Shown here: positions 32,525-44,500 of the stretch, one piece after another | How positions within the stretch are numbered: the stretch's first letter is position 1 | Layout: every line of letters begins with the position of its first letter | From: Raphanus sativus | Lineage: Eukaryota; Streptophyta; Magnoliopsida; Brassicales; Brassicaceae | Assembly: GCF_000801105.2 (NCBI RefSeq) | Contig: NC_079515.1 | Coordinates: 7,874,001 to 7,938,000 of the forward strand | Reading direction: 5' to 3' | Length of the DNA: 64,000 nt | Notes under the pieces: generated by a model | Seen by the model: the letters and a program-made list of their open reading frames with translations, nothing else | The model's database searches: none | What the model was told of the DNA's origin: nothing | Made by a program: the position numbers and the translations under genes

Positions 32525-34481
32525 CATGCAACTAAATGCTATAAGGTTACTTTTAATCATGAGGGGTCTCTCGAAAAGGTTTTAAACAATAAAATAAGTA
32601 AACCAAATTTATACATTTCATTTGAGATATTCATAAACTTTTTTTTGAATATCTCATTTGGCATTTCATTTGAGATATTCATTTGAGATATTCAACACCA
32701 GTCCAGAATAGACATTTCATTTGAGATATTTATAAACTCTTTTTGATAAACCTAAAAACGCTTGTCTTGTTATAATTGCATTAGCATTTTTTATTTAAAA
32801 TTTATACAAATAATAATGAATTTAAAGTTTTATAGATGCTATGATGAGATATTTTTGAGAATATCTAACTACTAATGATGCTTCGTACTAATGAAAAAAG
32901 AATATATATATCTAACTGGATCACAATATTTATTTGAGTTATAAAATAACTAAATCAGGACATCCATCAACGATAATTAGCTAAACTAATTTTTAATCTA
33001 AAATTAGAGATCCTATAAATAACTTTTTCTAAAAGCGACAAATGACTTTTTTTTATATAACTATAGGGATCTGATGACCGACTAGTTCCACGAAATCTAC
33101 AATACTCCACGTATTTTTACGATTTAACGCTAATTTGAATGTTCAACGAGAATCAAATTTATTCACCGTATTGGGATTATCTTTTAAGCGCCAGTGGTCC
33201 AACACATTGGTTAAAAAATAACTTATTCTTTAGTTTTTTTGGGGTATGGTTATTGTGTAGTTTAAGATTCATATAAATAGATCGTTTATGATAACATGTT
33301 CATGTTTATAATCCACGTGAAAACTTATGGTAGTTATAATTTTATTTTAAGATACAGCTCACATATATGTATATCTTGCACTAGGTTGGTTGATATGGAT
33401 CAGGATGAAAATTCGGCACCAATAGGAGTGAAGGACACGGGGGACATCAAGACAATTAGATGTTGTTTTTGACTGGAATTTCAATAAATATAATTGTGAC
33501 CAACTTGCGTGGATATATAATACTTACAAAACTTCATGTCCCCTTTGCAGTGTAATGCTGACTAAGATTTTGATTAATATAGACATGCACATATACATCA
33601 GTAACATCACATGATGTAAGTTGATACTTTATTATGAGGAATCAAATTGTTATCAATACAAAAGATCAAAAAGTGCTGATCAATAAAGTGCATAAGATAG
33701 TGAATTTTTTTTTCTTTATTCCGAATTATTGACAGTTGTTTATCCCATAAAGTGGAAACTGTGTCATTAAGTTTGTGATATTTGCAAATAACAACATGGC
33801 TTGTTACTAAAACAATAAGATCGTCCTATTATTCAGATCTAATCTAAAACCAAACTCAATCAAACTTACCCAAATTATTGAATAAAAAATAAAAATCCAA
33901 ACTACTTGATGAGGAAGAACAGTTTGTTTAATTGTGTCCAAACTTTCATAAATATAGCTAAACACTCACACAAAACCTTAGGAAAGCAAAGTTACCTGAA
34001 ACAAGAGAATTTAGGGTCTTAAATAACAAATTAAAGATTGGGGTGGTTAATTAAATTAAAATAATTCGTGGGGTTGAAACGAAATTCAATAGAGTAGTCG
34101 ATGGGACGTAGCACCAAACCCATAAGATGGACAACTGAGAAATATTATTACTAAAAATTTGCTACGACTTGAAAGGATCATCTAAACTATTGTTTCTTAA
34201 ACTTTAAACTTAATTAAACGAAGCACTAAAATTATCTAACATTATGTTTGTTCTACGAGACCATGAGAGGCGTGCCACGTGTTTTCGTCGTCGTTGTTAA
34301 AGTCCCTCCAACCTTTATCTTTCAAAATCAAATGTAATGTCATCTCTAACCATTGGTGACATTTTAAATGTTTAGTACCTAAGAAAAAAAGAAAACATTT
34401 AAAAGGTAACCAATAGACAGCATAGAGAATCTCATTTCCAGATTCTACTGCCTACAAAGTGATGACTACATCAATGATATA
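32525..34481. other. Intergenic with a short minisatellite
   Basis: About 2 kb of AT-rich sequence. It contains the CATTTGAGATATTCAT repeat cluster listed next. No gene was seen. The TAF1b/HAF2 gene expected in this part of the collinear block is absent. Confidence 0.45.
32615..32735. repeat. Short interrupted minisatellite, CATTTGAGATATTCAT units
   Basis: CATTTGAGATAT followed by TCAT or TTAT recurs four times, and once inverted (GAATATCTCATTTG), within 120 bp. The spacing is irregular. Confidence 0.6.
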
Positions 34482-34489
34482 GTGGAAAC

Positions 34490-35299
34490 CTATGTTGCAT
34501 GGAATCGGAAGCGGGTACGTGGAAGCGGAAACGTTTGGAAGTGTAGAAGCGTGATTTTTAAAAAAATTAGGAAGCGGGTACGTTTTGGAAGCGTATAAAT
34601 AAATAAATATATATATATATATAGTTTAAAAATCATGTAAATATTATATATTGATTAACTTAATAAAACCTGAATTAATTATCTTTAAAATCAATTTTAA
34701 TTTTTTTATCTTAATGCTTATATTTACCAACTCCATCAATGATATTTATAACTAAATATCTTTTTCTTAAAACCTAAGTTTACAATACCTAGTCTAATAT
34801 AATAATTCAGTATATAACCTCTAATGTACTTTAAACTATATTTGCAAAAACAAAACTATATTTGTAAGCATAGTTCTTTATTACTAAGATCTTCCTAATA
34901 AAAAATTTACTGTTAGTCAATCAAAGTTATTTAATATATAATCAATGTTATACAACACTAAATATATTTTTTATGATGTTGTGATAATATAATTTACAAT
35001 ATTTAATTCTAATAGTGGGAGAGAGATAAAATCAAAGTTGGACCTAGATGAACCTAAGAAATGAAGTCTGTCTTCTTTGTTTGTTTGATAAACCATCGGC
35101 CATGGAAATTACAGGTTACGTTTCCGACTAACAATCAACCGCTTCCAAATCAGAATCTTACATTTCCTCTACGTTTCCAAACATCACTTTTTAGGAAACG
35201 CGTTTCTGTTGCGATTCCAAGCGATTCCCACCGCTTCCGTTTCCGCTCCCGGTTCGGAGTCGGGAATCGAGGCTTGACTAGCGATTCCATGCTACATAG
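34490..35299. mobile_element. Non-autonomous hAT element, GAAGCGG family (copy 2)
   Basis: An 810-bp element with ends CTATGTTGCATGG and, inverted, CTATGTAGCATGG. A perfect 8-bp duplication, GTGGAAAC, lies at 34482-34489 and 35300-35307. It shares the GGAAGCGGGTACGTGGAAGC subterminal array with the copy at 29888, while the AT-rich middles differ. Reading frames across its right end are incidental. Confidence 0.9.
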
Positions 35300-35307
35300 G
35301 TGGAAAC

Positions 35308-36031
35308 TCACTTAACGTTTTCATATTTGTTTTTCTTTAATGAAAGACACGCATAAGCGACGATAACCTTGAATGTCTGTTTAGCAACTTGGATATGAGA
35401 TAATGCGGAATTCGTATTATATTTGCATGCAACATGGAGTTGGATTTCATGTTCCAATAACTCTGAAGTCTAATATATACAATAAGTAATACGAATTAAA
35501 CAAACGTAAGAAAATCTTGTGATGTATGTCGACCTTTAACGACCACATCCTCCTCTCTGATTATTCTTCTATTCCATAATCTTATCCACTTCTCCCCCGA
35601 ATATATAAAAAATGCTCTTGAAAATTTAACTAATCGAGATCATAAAATAAAAATTGATGACGATCGTGTGTACTTTTAGCTTTTGTATTGTTCCATTTCA
35701 AACCAATTTTAACAATTATATACTTATATGTCTACAAGTACGTATATACAATAATACATTTCAGATGCAAATATGGAATTTAGAAATAATACATAGTGAT
35801 CAATATTCAGGACCACCAAAGACTTTATTTCTCTTCTTAAATATAACGTACCAGATAAATAATTATTGGTACAACTTTTTTTTTTGTTTTCTAGCACAAC
35901 TGTAACAAATATTATAGAAAACAATTTTTTATTTTTCCATTTTTGTTGGTTTCTTCTTAGAACTAAAATCAATCTTTTTTTGTTATTGTTGAAAAATGTC
36001 CATATTGATAAAACTTAAGCAATCTTGTATT
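35308..36031. other. Intergenic, no recognised feature
   Basis: AT-rich spacer with homopolymer T runs near 35876-35885. No gene was supported. Confidence 0.4.
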
Positions 36032-36034
36032 TAA

Positions 36035-36292
36035 GAGCATAATTAACCCTGATTCTTAACAAGGGTTTAACAAAAAAAAAATATAAATTAATTGTGGGTC
36101 CCACAAAGTATTAAAATCTCATCTCTTTTACCTCTCACGCAAGAGGTGAAACATAACAACTCTTAGACTGTTCTTGGGCCCCACGTATCCATGATTGGTC
36201 ACTTTTAATTTTTTTTTTTTTACTTCTAACAAAAAAGAAAGAAAAATAATAATAGAAAAAATATTAAGATCCCTTTAGGGATAATCATGCTC
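36035..36292. mobile_element. Tourist-like MITE (PIF/Harbinger)
   Basis: A 258-bp element with ends GAGCATAATTAACCCT and, inverted, GAGCATGATTATCCCT. The 3-bp target duplication TAA lies at 36032-36034 and 36293-36295, as expected for PIF/Harbinger MITEs. Confidence 0.82.
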
Positions 36293-36295
36293 TAA

Positions 36296-37482
36296 GAGAT
36301 TCTAGACTAACAGTTATACTTAGGGTCTGACTGAAAAGTAGTTTTAGCAAGAACATTTAGCGATTGTTAATTTTCTTTTCAGTTCAACTTAACTTTTGCT
36401 AATCAAACCAACTTACCTCTTTTACTCCTGTTACTTTGTTAGAGGTATATAGTTCACTTTGAGTGTGATTGGTAAAAGTGAGAGTAAAATGGAGTAAATG
36501 AAATGGTGGAAAAGGGAGAAAAATTAAAAAAAAAATGGAAAGTGGAGAGAAAATAAAACCCAGCTCAAATCTTATATTCTTTTAAGCTATAGAGTAAAAA
36601 CTAGCTCTGAATGTACAGTGAGTAGTTGAAAAGATAAAAAGTTACTAGTTAACCTGATTTGTATGTTTTTGGCTGAACATAGAATCAAAGCCAATAAATA
36701 GTTTGTTAGCTGTAAAAATTTATGTTTTATCCATCTTTTGTCTCCGGGTGATACATGTTATTACGCTGGCTTTTAACTCCGGAAGGATAGGCAATGTCCT
36801 TGCCGTCTTTGTTTGTAAACTTTGTTTGATCCAATCTTAATCTACCAGATGACAAAAAAAAAAATCAAAGCCAATAAATTATGTTGAACTTTCATTTATT
36901 TTCATAACTCTACCTCTTTTCCTCTTAATCACTCTATTTAAATAACTTTCATTTACTCCAATATTCACCAGTTTATGCAACCTCCAATCAACTTAACAAA
37001 TGTTCCAATTCAGTAGAAATTAAACGAATAACAAGCTGCGACATCTCACCATTGTCACGAATCCTAAGTCACATATCACCAAATGAATATTGGAGAGTTA
37101 CTTGAGATTATAGCTCTTTCTTCTTCTTTTGCGCCTACTAATAAATCTGGAGAGGCTTATCAAGCTCTCGAGAGTCACCATCTGTCACTTCAAACCCTCT
37201 TTCCCTTTTGAAGATCACCTCCTTATATTTAAACCTGGAGAGGCGTAAGCCAAGTTGGTCTTTGATAGTTAGACACCCAGTAAAATCGAATTTCAAAACT
37301 TGATTTTGTTATTCAAGAGAATTAACCAACTTTAATCTTCGTCATTTCTATATACATAATAGTTTTGGCAGTACTCTCGCAACATCAGTGCAAGTTCCTT
37401 GCACAGCGTCCTCGCCTTGTTGTTGGCAACCGTTTAGAGAAGTCAAATTTCTCTACCAACAAAAAGTACGCTTAGGAAGAAC
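36296..37482. other. Intergenic with an inverted-repeat relic
   Basis: Sequence around 36458-36506 (GATTGG...GGAGTAAATGAAA) reappears inverted around 36945-36990, suggesting an older inverted-repeat element of about 0.54 kb split by the retroposon at 36700. Termini and duplication are not resolved. No gene. Confidence 0.35.
36700..36862 (+). mobile_element. Short poly(A)-tailed retroposon (5'-truncated LINE or SINE)
   Basis: About 163 bp ending in an A run, between perfect 17-bp target duplications AATCAAAGCCAATAAAT at 36683-36699 and 36863-36879. Long duplications plus a 3' poly(A) tail are the mark of LINE-machinery insertion. The 3' part (TCTACCAGATGAC before the A run) resembles plant LINE 3' ends from memory. 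Confidence 0.8.
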
Positions 37483-37490
37483 AACTACAT

Positions 37491-38134
37491 TAGGCCTGGT
37501 CATTTTACCCGGACCCGAAGACCCGACCCGAAACCGACCCGGAAAAACCCGGTCCGGGTAGGAACCGATCCGATCAAATTATCCTATCGGGTCTTGTTGT
37601 AGAGGACCCGCGGGTCTTGGACCCGACCCGACCCGAACCCAAAACCCGACGGGTACCCGAATTAATAATGTAAATTAAATAAAATGAATTTAGAGGGAGT
37701 CCACGACGGGTTATTTGTCTACAGAACAAAGGGATCAGCCATTAGGAGACAACCAATTATTGATCAATCTCGCATAGTTTAGTATATATACACATTTTAA
37801 TATAATAAAAACACAAATTTTAAATAAAATGTCAAATATTTTCGGATATATTAATATTTTCAGATGCTTTTAAGGTATTTTTAGATATTTTTTAGGTCGA
37901 ACCCGAACCGAACCCGACCCGAACCCGACCCAAAACCGAACCGATAAATTCTAATTACCCGAATGGGTCCAACTATATAAGACCCGATCCGACCCGAACC
38001 CGGTACGACCCGAACCGACCCGGAACCGAAAATTTGAAATTACCCTATCGGATCCTAAACTCGTAGACCCGAAGAACCCGGACCCGAAAGGACCCGGCCC
38101 GAACCCGACCCGACGACCCGAATGCCCATGCCTA
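37491..38134. mobile_element. Non-autonomous hAT element, ACCCGACCCGA family
   Basis: A 644-bp element with ends TAGGCCTGGTCA and, inverted, TAGGCATGGGCA. A perfect 8-bp duplication, AACTACAT, lies at 37483-37490 and 38135-38142. Both subterminal regions are near-continuous ACCCGA/CCGAACCC arrays. The terminal sequence relates it to the elements at 966 and 26590, though the subterminal motif differs. Confidence 0.9.
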
Positions 38135-38142
38135 AACTACAT

Positions 38143-39780
38143 AAACAAAAGTTCCATGAAATCCATGTTTTTACGTCAGATGATTTAATCATACATAATT
38201 CTGAAAACCAGATTAAAAAAAAGGACTAGAACCTTTAGAGCGAAGTCGTAGGAATTAACAAGAAAAGTGGAATCCAGAGACAAAAAATCTGATCTATTAA
38301 TTTAGAGTCCTATTTTTTATCTACTTATAAATGTTATCACTTAAGTTTTGGACTTATTCATATTTCATTAGAAATAAATATAACAGTTCCTATAATTCAG
38401 TTACATATATACATTCATAATAATTGGTTACACAATATATGTCGTCGGTATTATATTCTTTCCTAATAGACTAACTGACTTATACTAATCTGTTATGTAC
38501 CAAACCAAAATAATTTCAGTATGTCGTGTGGATAAACAAAAAATAGTCACCATAAATTGATTAAAATGAGGATGTGTTATGTTGACTACTTTCATAATTT
38601 ATTTTCTATAGTATAGATTGGATATATGCATTATTACATTTTGTAAACCAACATCCACCGAAAAGTCTTCCCAAAAATAAAACTTTCTATATAAATATTA
38701 GCTGATATTAGTTTATAATAATTGTAAAAATATGATATTCACATATTTAGAGAAATTTATATGTTACATAGTCATTTTCAACTACATAAGGTATAATTGA
38801 TATGTGATTAATTATTAGATTAGATTTGTTCCATCCTTGGAGAAAACGTATTCTAAAAGTTTATTTCATTTGTTAGTTAATTGGTATAATCACAGCGGTT
38901 ACGGATGTGGTTGTGGATGTTTACGAATGTGGATGGTTGCGGCTTTAAATAGTATTAAGATATTTGTACGACTGATACAACAGTTAGAACTTGATGCCTC
39001 AGCAAGATACTTATGACCGATTTACCATCAAATACATCAATGATTAAATAATACATTGAAAATATTTACATTTTATATAATTATAAAAATATTTTTAGTC
39101 ATAATCATCAATGTAAATTTTCTTAAAACTAATTTACATCTAAAATGTATATCTTCAGGCAAATTACAAATTTAAAAATAAGTTTCGTATAAAAATATAT
39201 TTCACGTATAAAAAAGGTCGATATATAAATGTTGATGTTTTAGTCATAATCATCAATATAATTTTAAAAAAATAATTTACATCTAAAATGTATATCCACA
39301 GGTAAATTACAAATTTAAAAATCAGTTTCATATAAAAATATATTTCACATATAAAAAGGTATATATTTAAATGAGATAGACACTAACTCCAACATAATTT
39401 TTCAAAAAGAAAATTTAAAATTCTACAAATACATGAACAAATGTATGTAAAAATGTTAATATTCATAAACAAATAAAAAAACTTTATCCGCGTTTCAACG
39501 CGGGTAGAATTCTAGTTGGGTTTAAAGAAAGGGTAGAATACAAACTAAAATGTTCAATACTAACAGAAAAGTACAAGAATTGCATGAGATATAAATTAAA
39601 ATACAACCCAGGCGGTCAACATCACCTTGCTCAGCTTGAACACTTGTTGTATGTGCCAACAACTATAGAGTTTAGAAACCCCAATTTTGTCATCCTAGTA
39701 CACGAAAAAGGGGGCTTAAAATGTTCACTTAGAAGACTGACATGTAAAACTTTACTATAAACTCAAAGAGACAAGACTAT
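38143..39780. other. Intergenic ending in a Helitron terminus
   Basis: AT-rich. The stretch 38890-38960 is rich in GGATGTGG/GGTTGCGG motifs, possibly transposon-derived. Two diverged copies of a block of about 115 bp (including ATTTACATCTAAAATGTATA) lie near 39100-39215 and 39245-39365. Confidence 0.4.
39486..39515 (+). mobile_element. Helitron 3' terminus (plus orientation)
   Basis: A perfect hairpin, CCGCGTT/AACGCGG, is followed by GTAGAATTCTAG and a host T, the Helitron 3' signature. The 5' end was not identified; the element probably includes much of the AT-rich region before it. Confidence 0.7.
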
Positions 39781-39797
39781 AAAGAGTTAAAATGTCA

Positions 39798-40759
39798 AAC
39801 CGTACTTGCATACAGAAGAGAGAAAGCAGATCCAGTTGGTTCCGGCGTACGGCCGGCGCGTGAGCGTCCGTGCCGTCGCCGGAGTCGTTTGTCTTTGAAG
39901 TTTATTCATCCGCTCCTTGTCTTCTTCCCGTTTCTTCCGGTGTCCGCTTTGTTTAAGCTCTGGACAGTCACCATCCGCGGTAGTTTCTGATCGTGGAGTG
40001 AGGACGCGGTTGTTGGAAGTCACGGCGCGGCGAGGTTTTCATAGATGGGATTTTTCCGGGAGGTGGAGGCTTACATAGATCCATCGCCGCCGGTCTTTGT
40101 TCTCCGCGAGGTGGAAGCTTCCATAGCTTCACCGACGTCGGTCTAGTCTCTGGGGCGTGGAGGCTACCACAGCTCGCGTCGTCGGCTTTAGGGTTTGTTT
40201 TTAATAAGTTGCGGTGTGTAAAAGGTGATGGGCTCGTGGGTCGTGATGGGAGATCTCGGTTGAAGCCGAAGATCTACGGCGATGGTGACGAAGCTCAAGA
40301 AGAAATAGCGGTGGAAAAGATGTTTCGTGGGCGGCACCTTATCTCTTGCGGTGGTTCGTTATTGTCGAAGGAATAGCTCTCGCTTGGCGATTAATGCTTT
40401 CCACTTCAGAAACCCCAAGAGATGGAGGCGCTCGCGGTGGATGTAGTGGAGTTGAGAACTCCGGTGTAATCCGGCGAAGCGCACGGTCGTTCGCGGACGG
40501 TGGTGAGAAACGGAGATAACGAGAGGGCTTTTGTGACGCGTGTCATCTCGGATCTGAGGATGAGTACACGTGGCGCCAAAATCGAGAGGAGATCTATGAA
40601 GAGCCGACGTCGTTTTGCGTTTCGAGTTGTCTGTCTGCTCAAGTTGGGCCGGGTGTTGTTTGGTTCAATTGGGGGATTTTAGTCTGTTTGCTCCTCTGTG
40701 GGCCTTGTAATGTTTTGGGCTTTAGCCCCTTTTTTAATCAAAATCTTTGACGAAAAAAA
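39798..40759 (+). mobile_element. Non-autonomous non-LTR retroposon of about 0.96 kb (Sadhu-like or truncated LINE)
   Basis: Bounded by a 17-bp duplication, AAAGAGTTAAAATGTCA, at 39781-39797 and 40760-40776, and ends in an A run after ATCTTTGACG. It is markedly GC-richer than its surroundings. Short frames on both strands show no reverse transcriptase, nuclease or other domain. Length, lack of coding capacity and poly(A) tail suit the Sadhu retroposons described in Arabidopsis; a 5'-truncated LINE or a retrocopy of an unknown transcript is equally possible. The long duplication shows target-primed reverse transcription. Confidence 0.7.
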
Positions 40760-40776
40760 AAAGAGTTAAAATGTCA

Positions 40777-41583
40777 CAACTACATCTGGCAGCGATGGAG
40801 CCAAGGCGTTTTGTAGAGTTGAATATAACATTAATAGCTGTCTCTACAAAGACAATAACAAAAGCGAGACCAAAACATCCATTACACTACTCTACTCCCT
40901 CTAACTAGTCGGGTTCTTTATTAAACCCGACCCGATTAAAGTATAGTAGTTCCGAGTCCAATTGTCAACCTTGATTAATAGTTATTAACCGATCAAAATC
41001 ATACACTAACCGAAAACTAAACCAGTTTAAAATAAAGCGTTTTATGATCTCGAAATTTAATACTATTTGTAAGCCGTTGGGGGAGTATATATTTGTAATT
41101 AACAACGCAATATTTGAATTTAGGATGGGCCCTCATCTCCCCCATAGTCGTTGAATATTTTCGAATAAAGGCAAAAAAATGTTGTTTATTTACATATCTA
41201 CCCTCACTAGCTTAAATTATTACGTTGGAAAGCCCTAAACCCAAAAATTCAAATTTGAACTCCGCCACAAAGCGCAGAACACAGGATGCAATCTCAGCCG
41301 TCCGTTTCATCATCCGCCTCTTTTACATCACCCATCTCTCTCTCTCTCCATCCTCCTCCTCTCCTGCTGAAATCATGCGAATCTAGAGAGAGAAAAAACC
41401 ATATTTTGAGAGAGAGATAAATTATATCAGAACTAGTCACTAGCTAGTTAAATTTTGAATCTTTGGTACACAATTCACTAACACAGCCACACAGGCAAGT
41501 AAAAGTTTCAATCTTTTTCAGCTTCATCTCTGATTCCAAAGTTTATAACTTTTTTTACCAATTCTCTCACTGTAGGTTTAACG
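40777..41583. other. POK2 promoter and 5' leader
   Basis: Includes a CT-rich leader from about 41330, with a possible leader intron that ends at the TAG just before position 41577. No other gene. Confidence 0.45.
41300..41308 (-). promoter_or_regulatory. Possible mitosis-specific activator (MSA) core
   Basis: AACGG on the minus strand at 41302-41306, about 280 bp upstream of the POK2 ATG. MSA elements with an AACGG core bind three-repeat MYB factors and drive G2/M transcription of cytokinesis genes. The flanking bases fit the full consensus only partly. Confidence 0.3.
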
Positions 41584-44500
41584 ATGTTGAGGGATGCTAA
41601 GTTATCCCGTAGAGACTCAGGCAAGCACGAGGAGGAGATCGAGAACGTCCCTCAGAATCTCCTCCAACCTTCCTTCTTCTCTCAAACCAGCAACGACTCC
41701 TCTTCTTCCTCTCTACCACGAGCTCCGCTTAACACGATCCACGACCCGTTAAACAACCCTAAGGACACCCGGAGTAGCAATAAGATGGATCGGACTCCGT
41801 CAAAGCCCAAACCCAAGAACCCAGATCCAGCATTGCCTTTGAAAACGCCTGATCACAAGCACCGGTTCGGTTGGGGCGAGAAGCGCGCTAACACGACTCC
41901 TAAGACCGGTAGAGCTGTCGGGAGAGGAGCTGGTTCGTGCTACTACTCGGAGACAACCGGTTCGGCTCAGAATACGCCTAGTAAGAGCGTGTCTAAGCCT
42001 CCACCTCCTCCGGGGTCTTGTTACAGAGGGAAGCTTGATGGGGGCAGCAGAGCTGGTGGAGGGTATGCCTCCTTGTACAAAGGCTTGTCTACCTCTGATA
42101 GGCAACTTTCTGGTGCTGCTGCTCTTGTTAATACCGTTGAAGTCCCTCACTTTGACCTTAAAGAAGATCCATCGTTCTGGATGGATCACAATGTTCAGGT
42201 ATGTAAAGTGTTTTTGATTTTCCATTGCTTAACGTAAAGCATTGGTTTCCTGATGAGTTTATTTGAATGTGTTGTAGATTCTTATACGTGTCCGGCCGCT
42301 TAATAGCATGGAGAGGAGTATAAATGGGTACAATAGGTGCTTAAAGCAGGAAAGCTCTCAATGCGTTGCGTGGACTGGACAACCTGAGACACGGTTTTTA
42401 TTCGATCATGTGGCTTGTGAGACGATTGACCAGGTAGAAAATTTGCTTTCCTATTCTTAGTTGAGATCATGTTTCACTTATCGAATTCTTGATTTATAGG
42501 AAACCCTTTTTCGGGTTGCTGGTCTGCCCATGGTGGAAAATTGCCTGTCTGGCTACAACAGCTGTATATTTGCGTATGGTCAGGTACATGCATTCTTTTA
42601 TCATTGTAGAGACGAGATAGTTAAGTTTCCAGAATAGGACCAAGTGGAGACAGTTTCATTCTTGCGAGTTATTATTTTGCCTTTCATTTCCAAACTTGTA
42701 ATATTTTGTTGGGGTTGTGCAGACAGGAAGTGGAAAAACATATACAATGCTTGGGGAAGTCGGTGATTTAGAAGTTAAACCAAGTCCCAACAGAGGAATG
42801 ATGCCACGGATATTTGAGTTTTTGTTTGCAAGAATACAAGCTGTAATTTCTCTTATGATATTTGCTTTGTCCATGTCTATTACAGACATTATTAGCTTTG
42901 CTAATCATATCTTACACCATTGTTCTTGTTGGCAGGAGGAAGAGAGCAGAAGAGACGAGAGACTTAAATACAATTGCAAATGCTCTTTCCTTGAGATTTA
43001 CAATGAACAGATCACAGACCTTCTTGAACCGTCTTCAACAAATTTGCAGGTAATCTTAAATTGTTTTTGGTGGTAAAAATACACACATATGCAAGGCTTA
43101 GTATTCTAATGTGTTCTCGCTTTTTTAGCTTCGAGAGGACATTAAGAACGGTGTCTATGTGGAAAATCTCACTGAGTTTGAAGTAGAGAGTGTTCAAGAC
43201 ATCTTAGGGCTTATCACACAGGTTATTATTGTCGTCTCCCAAACATTTTTATGTTTATTTGTTTCTAATTATATTTGGTACAATAGGGTTCTTTGAATCG
43301 AAAAGTTGGAGCCACAAATATGAACAGAGAGAGCAGCAGATCACATAGTGTATTTACATGCGTGATCGAGAGCAGATGGGAAAAGGACTCAACAACTAAT
43401 ATGCGTTTTGCAAGACTGAACCTGGTTGATCTTGCTGGATCAGAGAGGTAACTATGGTACTTTGGCTTGGTACTACTTCCTTAGAGACCTCTTCTTACAT
43501 TCTACATTATGTAACAGGCAAAAAACTTCTGGCGCTGAGGGTGACCGCCTAAAAGAAGCTGCTAGCATCAATAAATCATTGTCCACACTAGGGTAACCAA
43601 GGAACAGTTAAATCCATTGCATAAAACGTTTTATCAATCACTTGTTGTGCTGAATCTTGCTATTCTGTTAATCTTGATTGTAGACATGTCATTATGGTTC
43701 TTGTGGATGTTGCAAATGGTAAACCTAGGCATATTCCATATCGTGATTCAAGGCTGACATTTCTTCTTCAGGTTAAACTTGAATTCATTGCCGTTCTTCG
43801 TCTAAGTTGCAGTCTATCCTTTCATGGCATTATAATGGTACTCATTTCATCTACAGGACTCACTGGGTGGCAATTCAAAGACGATGATCATTGCTAATGC
43901 TAGTCCTTCCGTCAGGTATTCTTTCAACACAAACTCCATCTAGTATTCCATAAACTCGTTCAGTCAGTAAAGAATTTCAACTTATTGTTTTTATGGATTA
44001 TTACTGGCAGTTGTGCAGCAGAAACTCTAAACACTCTTAAATTTGCTCAGAGAGCAAAGCTAATCCAGAATAATGTAAGTTTGCACTGTTATCCATATTG
44101 TAGTTGAAAATGATGATGAATAAATGTTATGTTTCAAATGATTTAGGCTGTGGTCAACGAAGATTTCAATGGGGATGTCCTGGAATTACGCCGTCAAATC
44201 CGACTTCTAAAGGTGTGACATTTGAACTATCACTAGGTGATCTTTATGTGTATCTGTAGATAAGCTTAGACAATTTTGCTGTGTATGTGTGAAACAGGAA
44301 GAGCTTTCCCTCCTCAAGCGCCAGAACATCTCCAGGGCATTGTCATTTGGATCAGCAACAGCCAACATTACAGAATTCCAAGTCGATTCTCCAAGTCAAT
44401 TACAGAATGTATTGCAGGAGACAGGACATCAACAGGCTCGTAACTCACTTGTGTATGAATCTGGAGGCTGTGTAAGGATGTCTAGAAAGCAGGTATACCG

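Noticed and set aside
39787..40682. Short frames on both strands between 39787 and 40682
   Set aside because: They lie in the GC-rich retroposon and show no known domain. GC-rich DNA yields such frames by chance.
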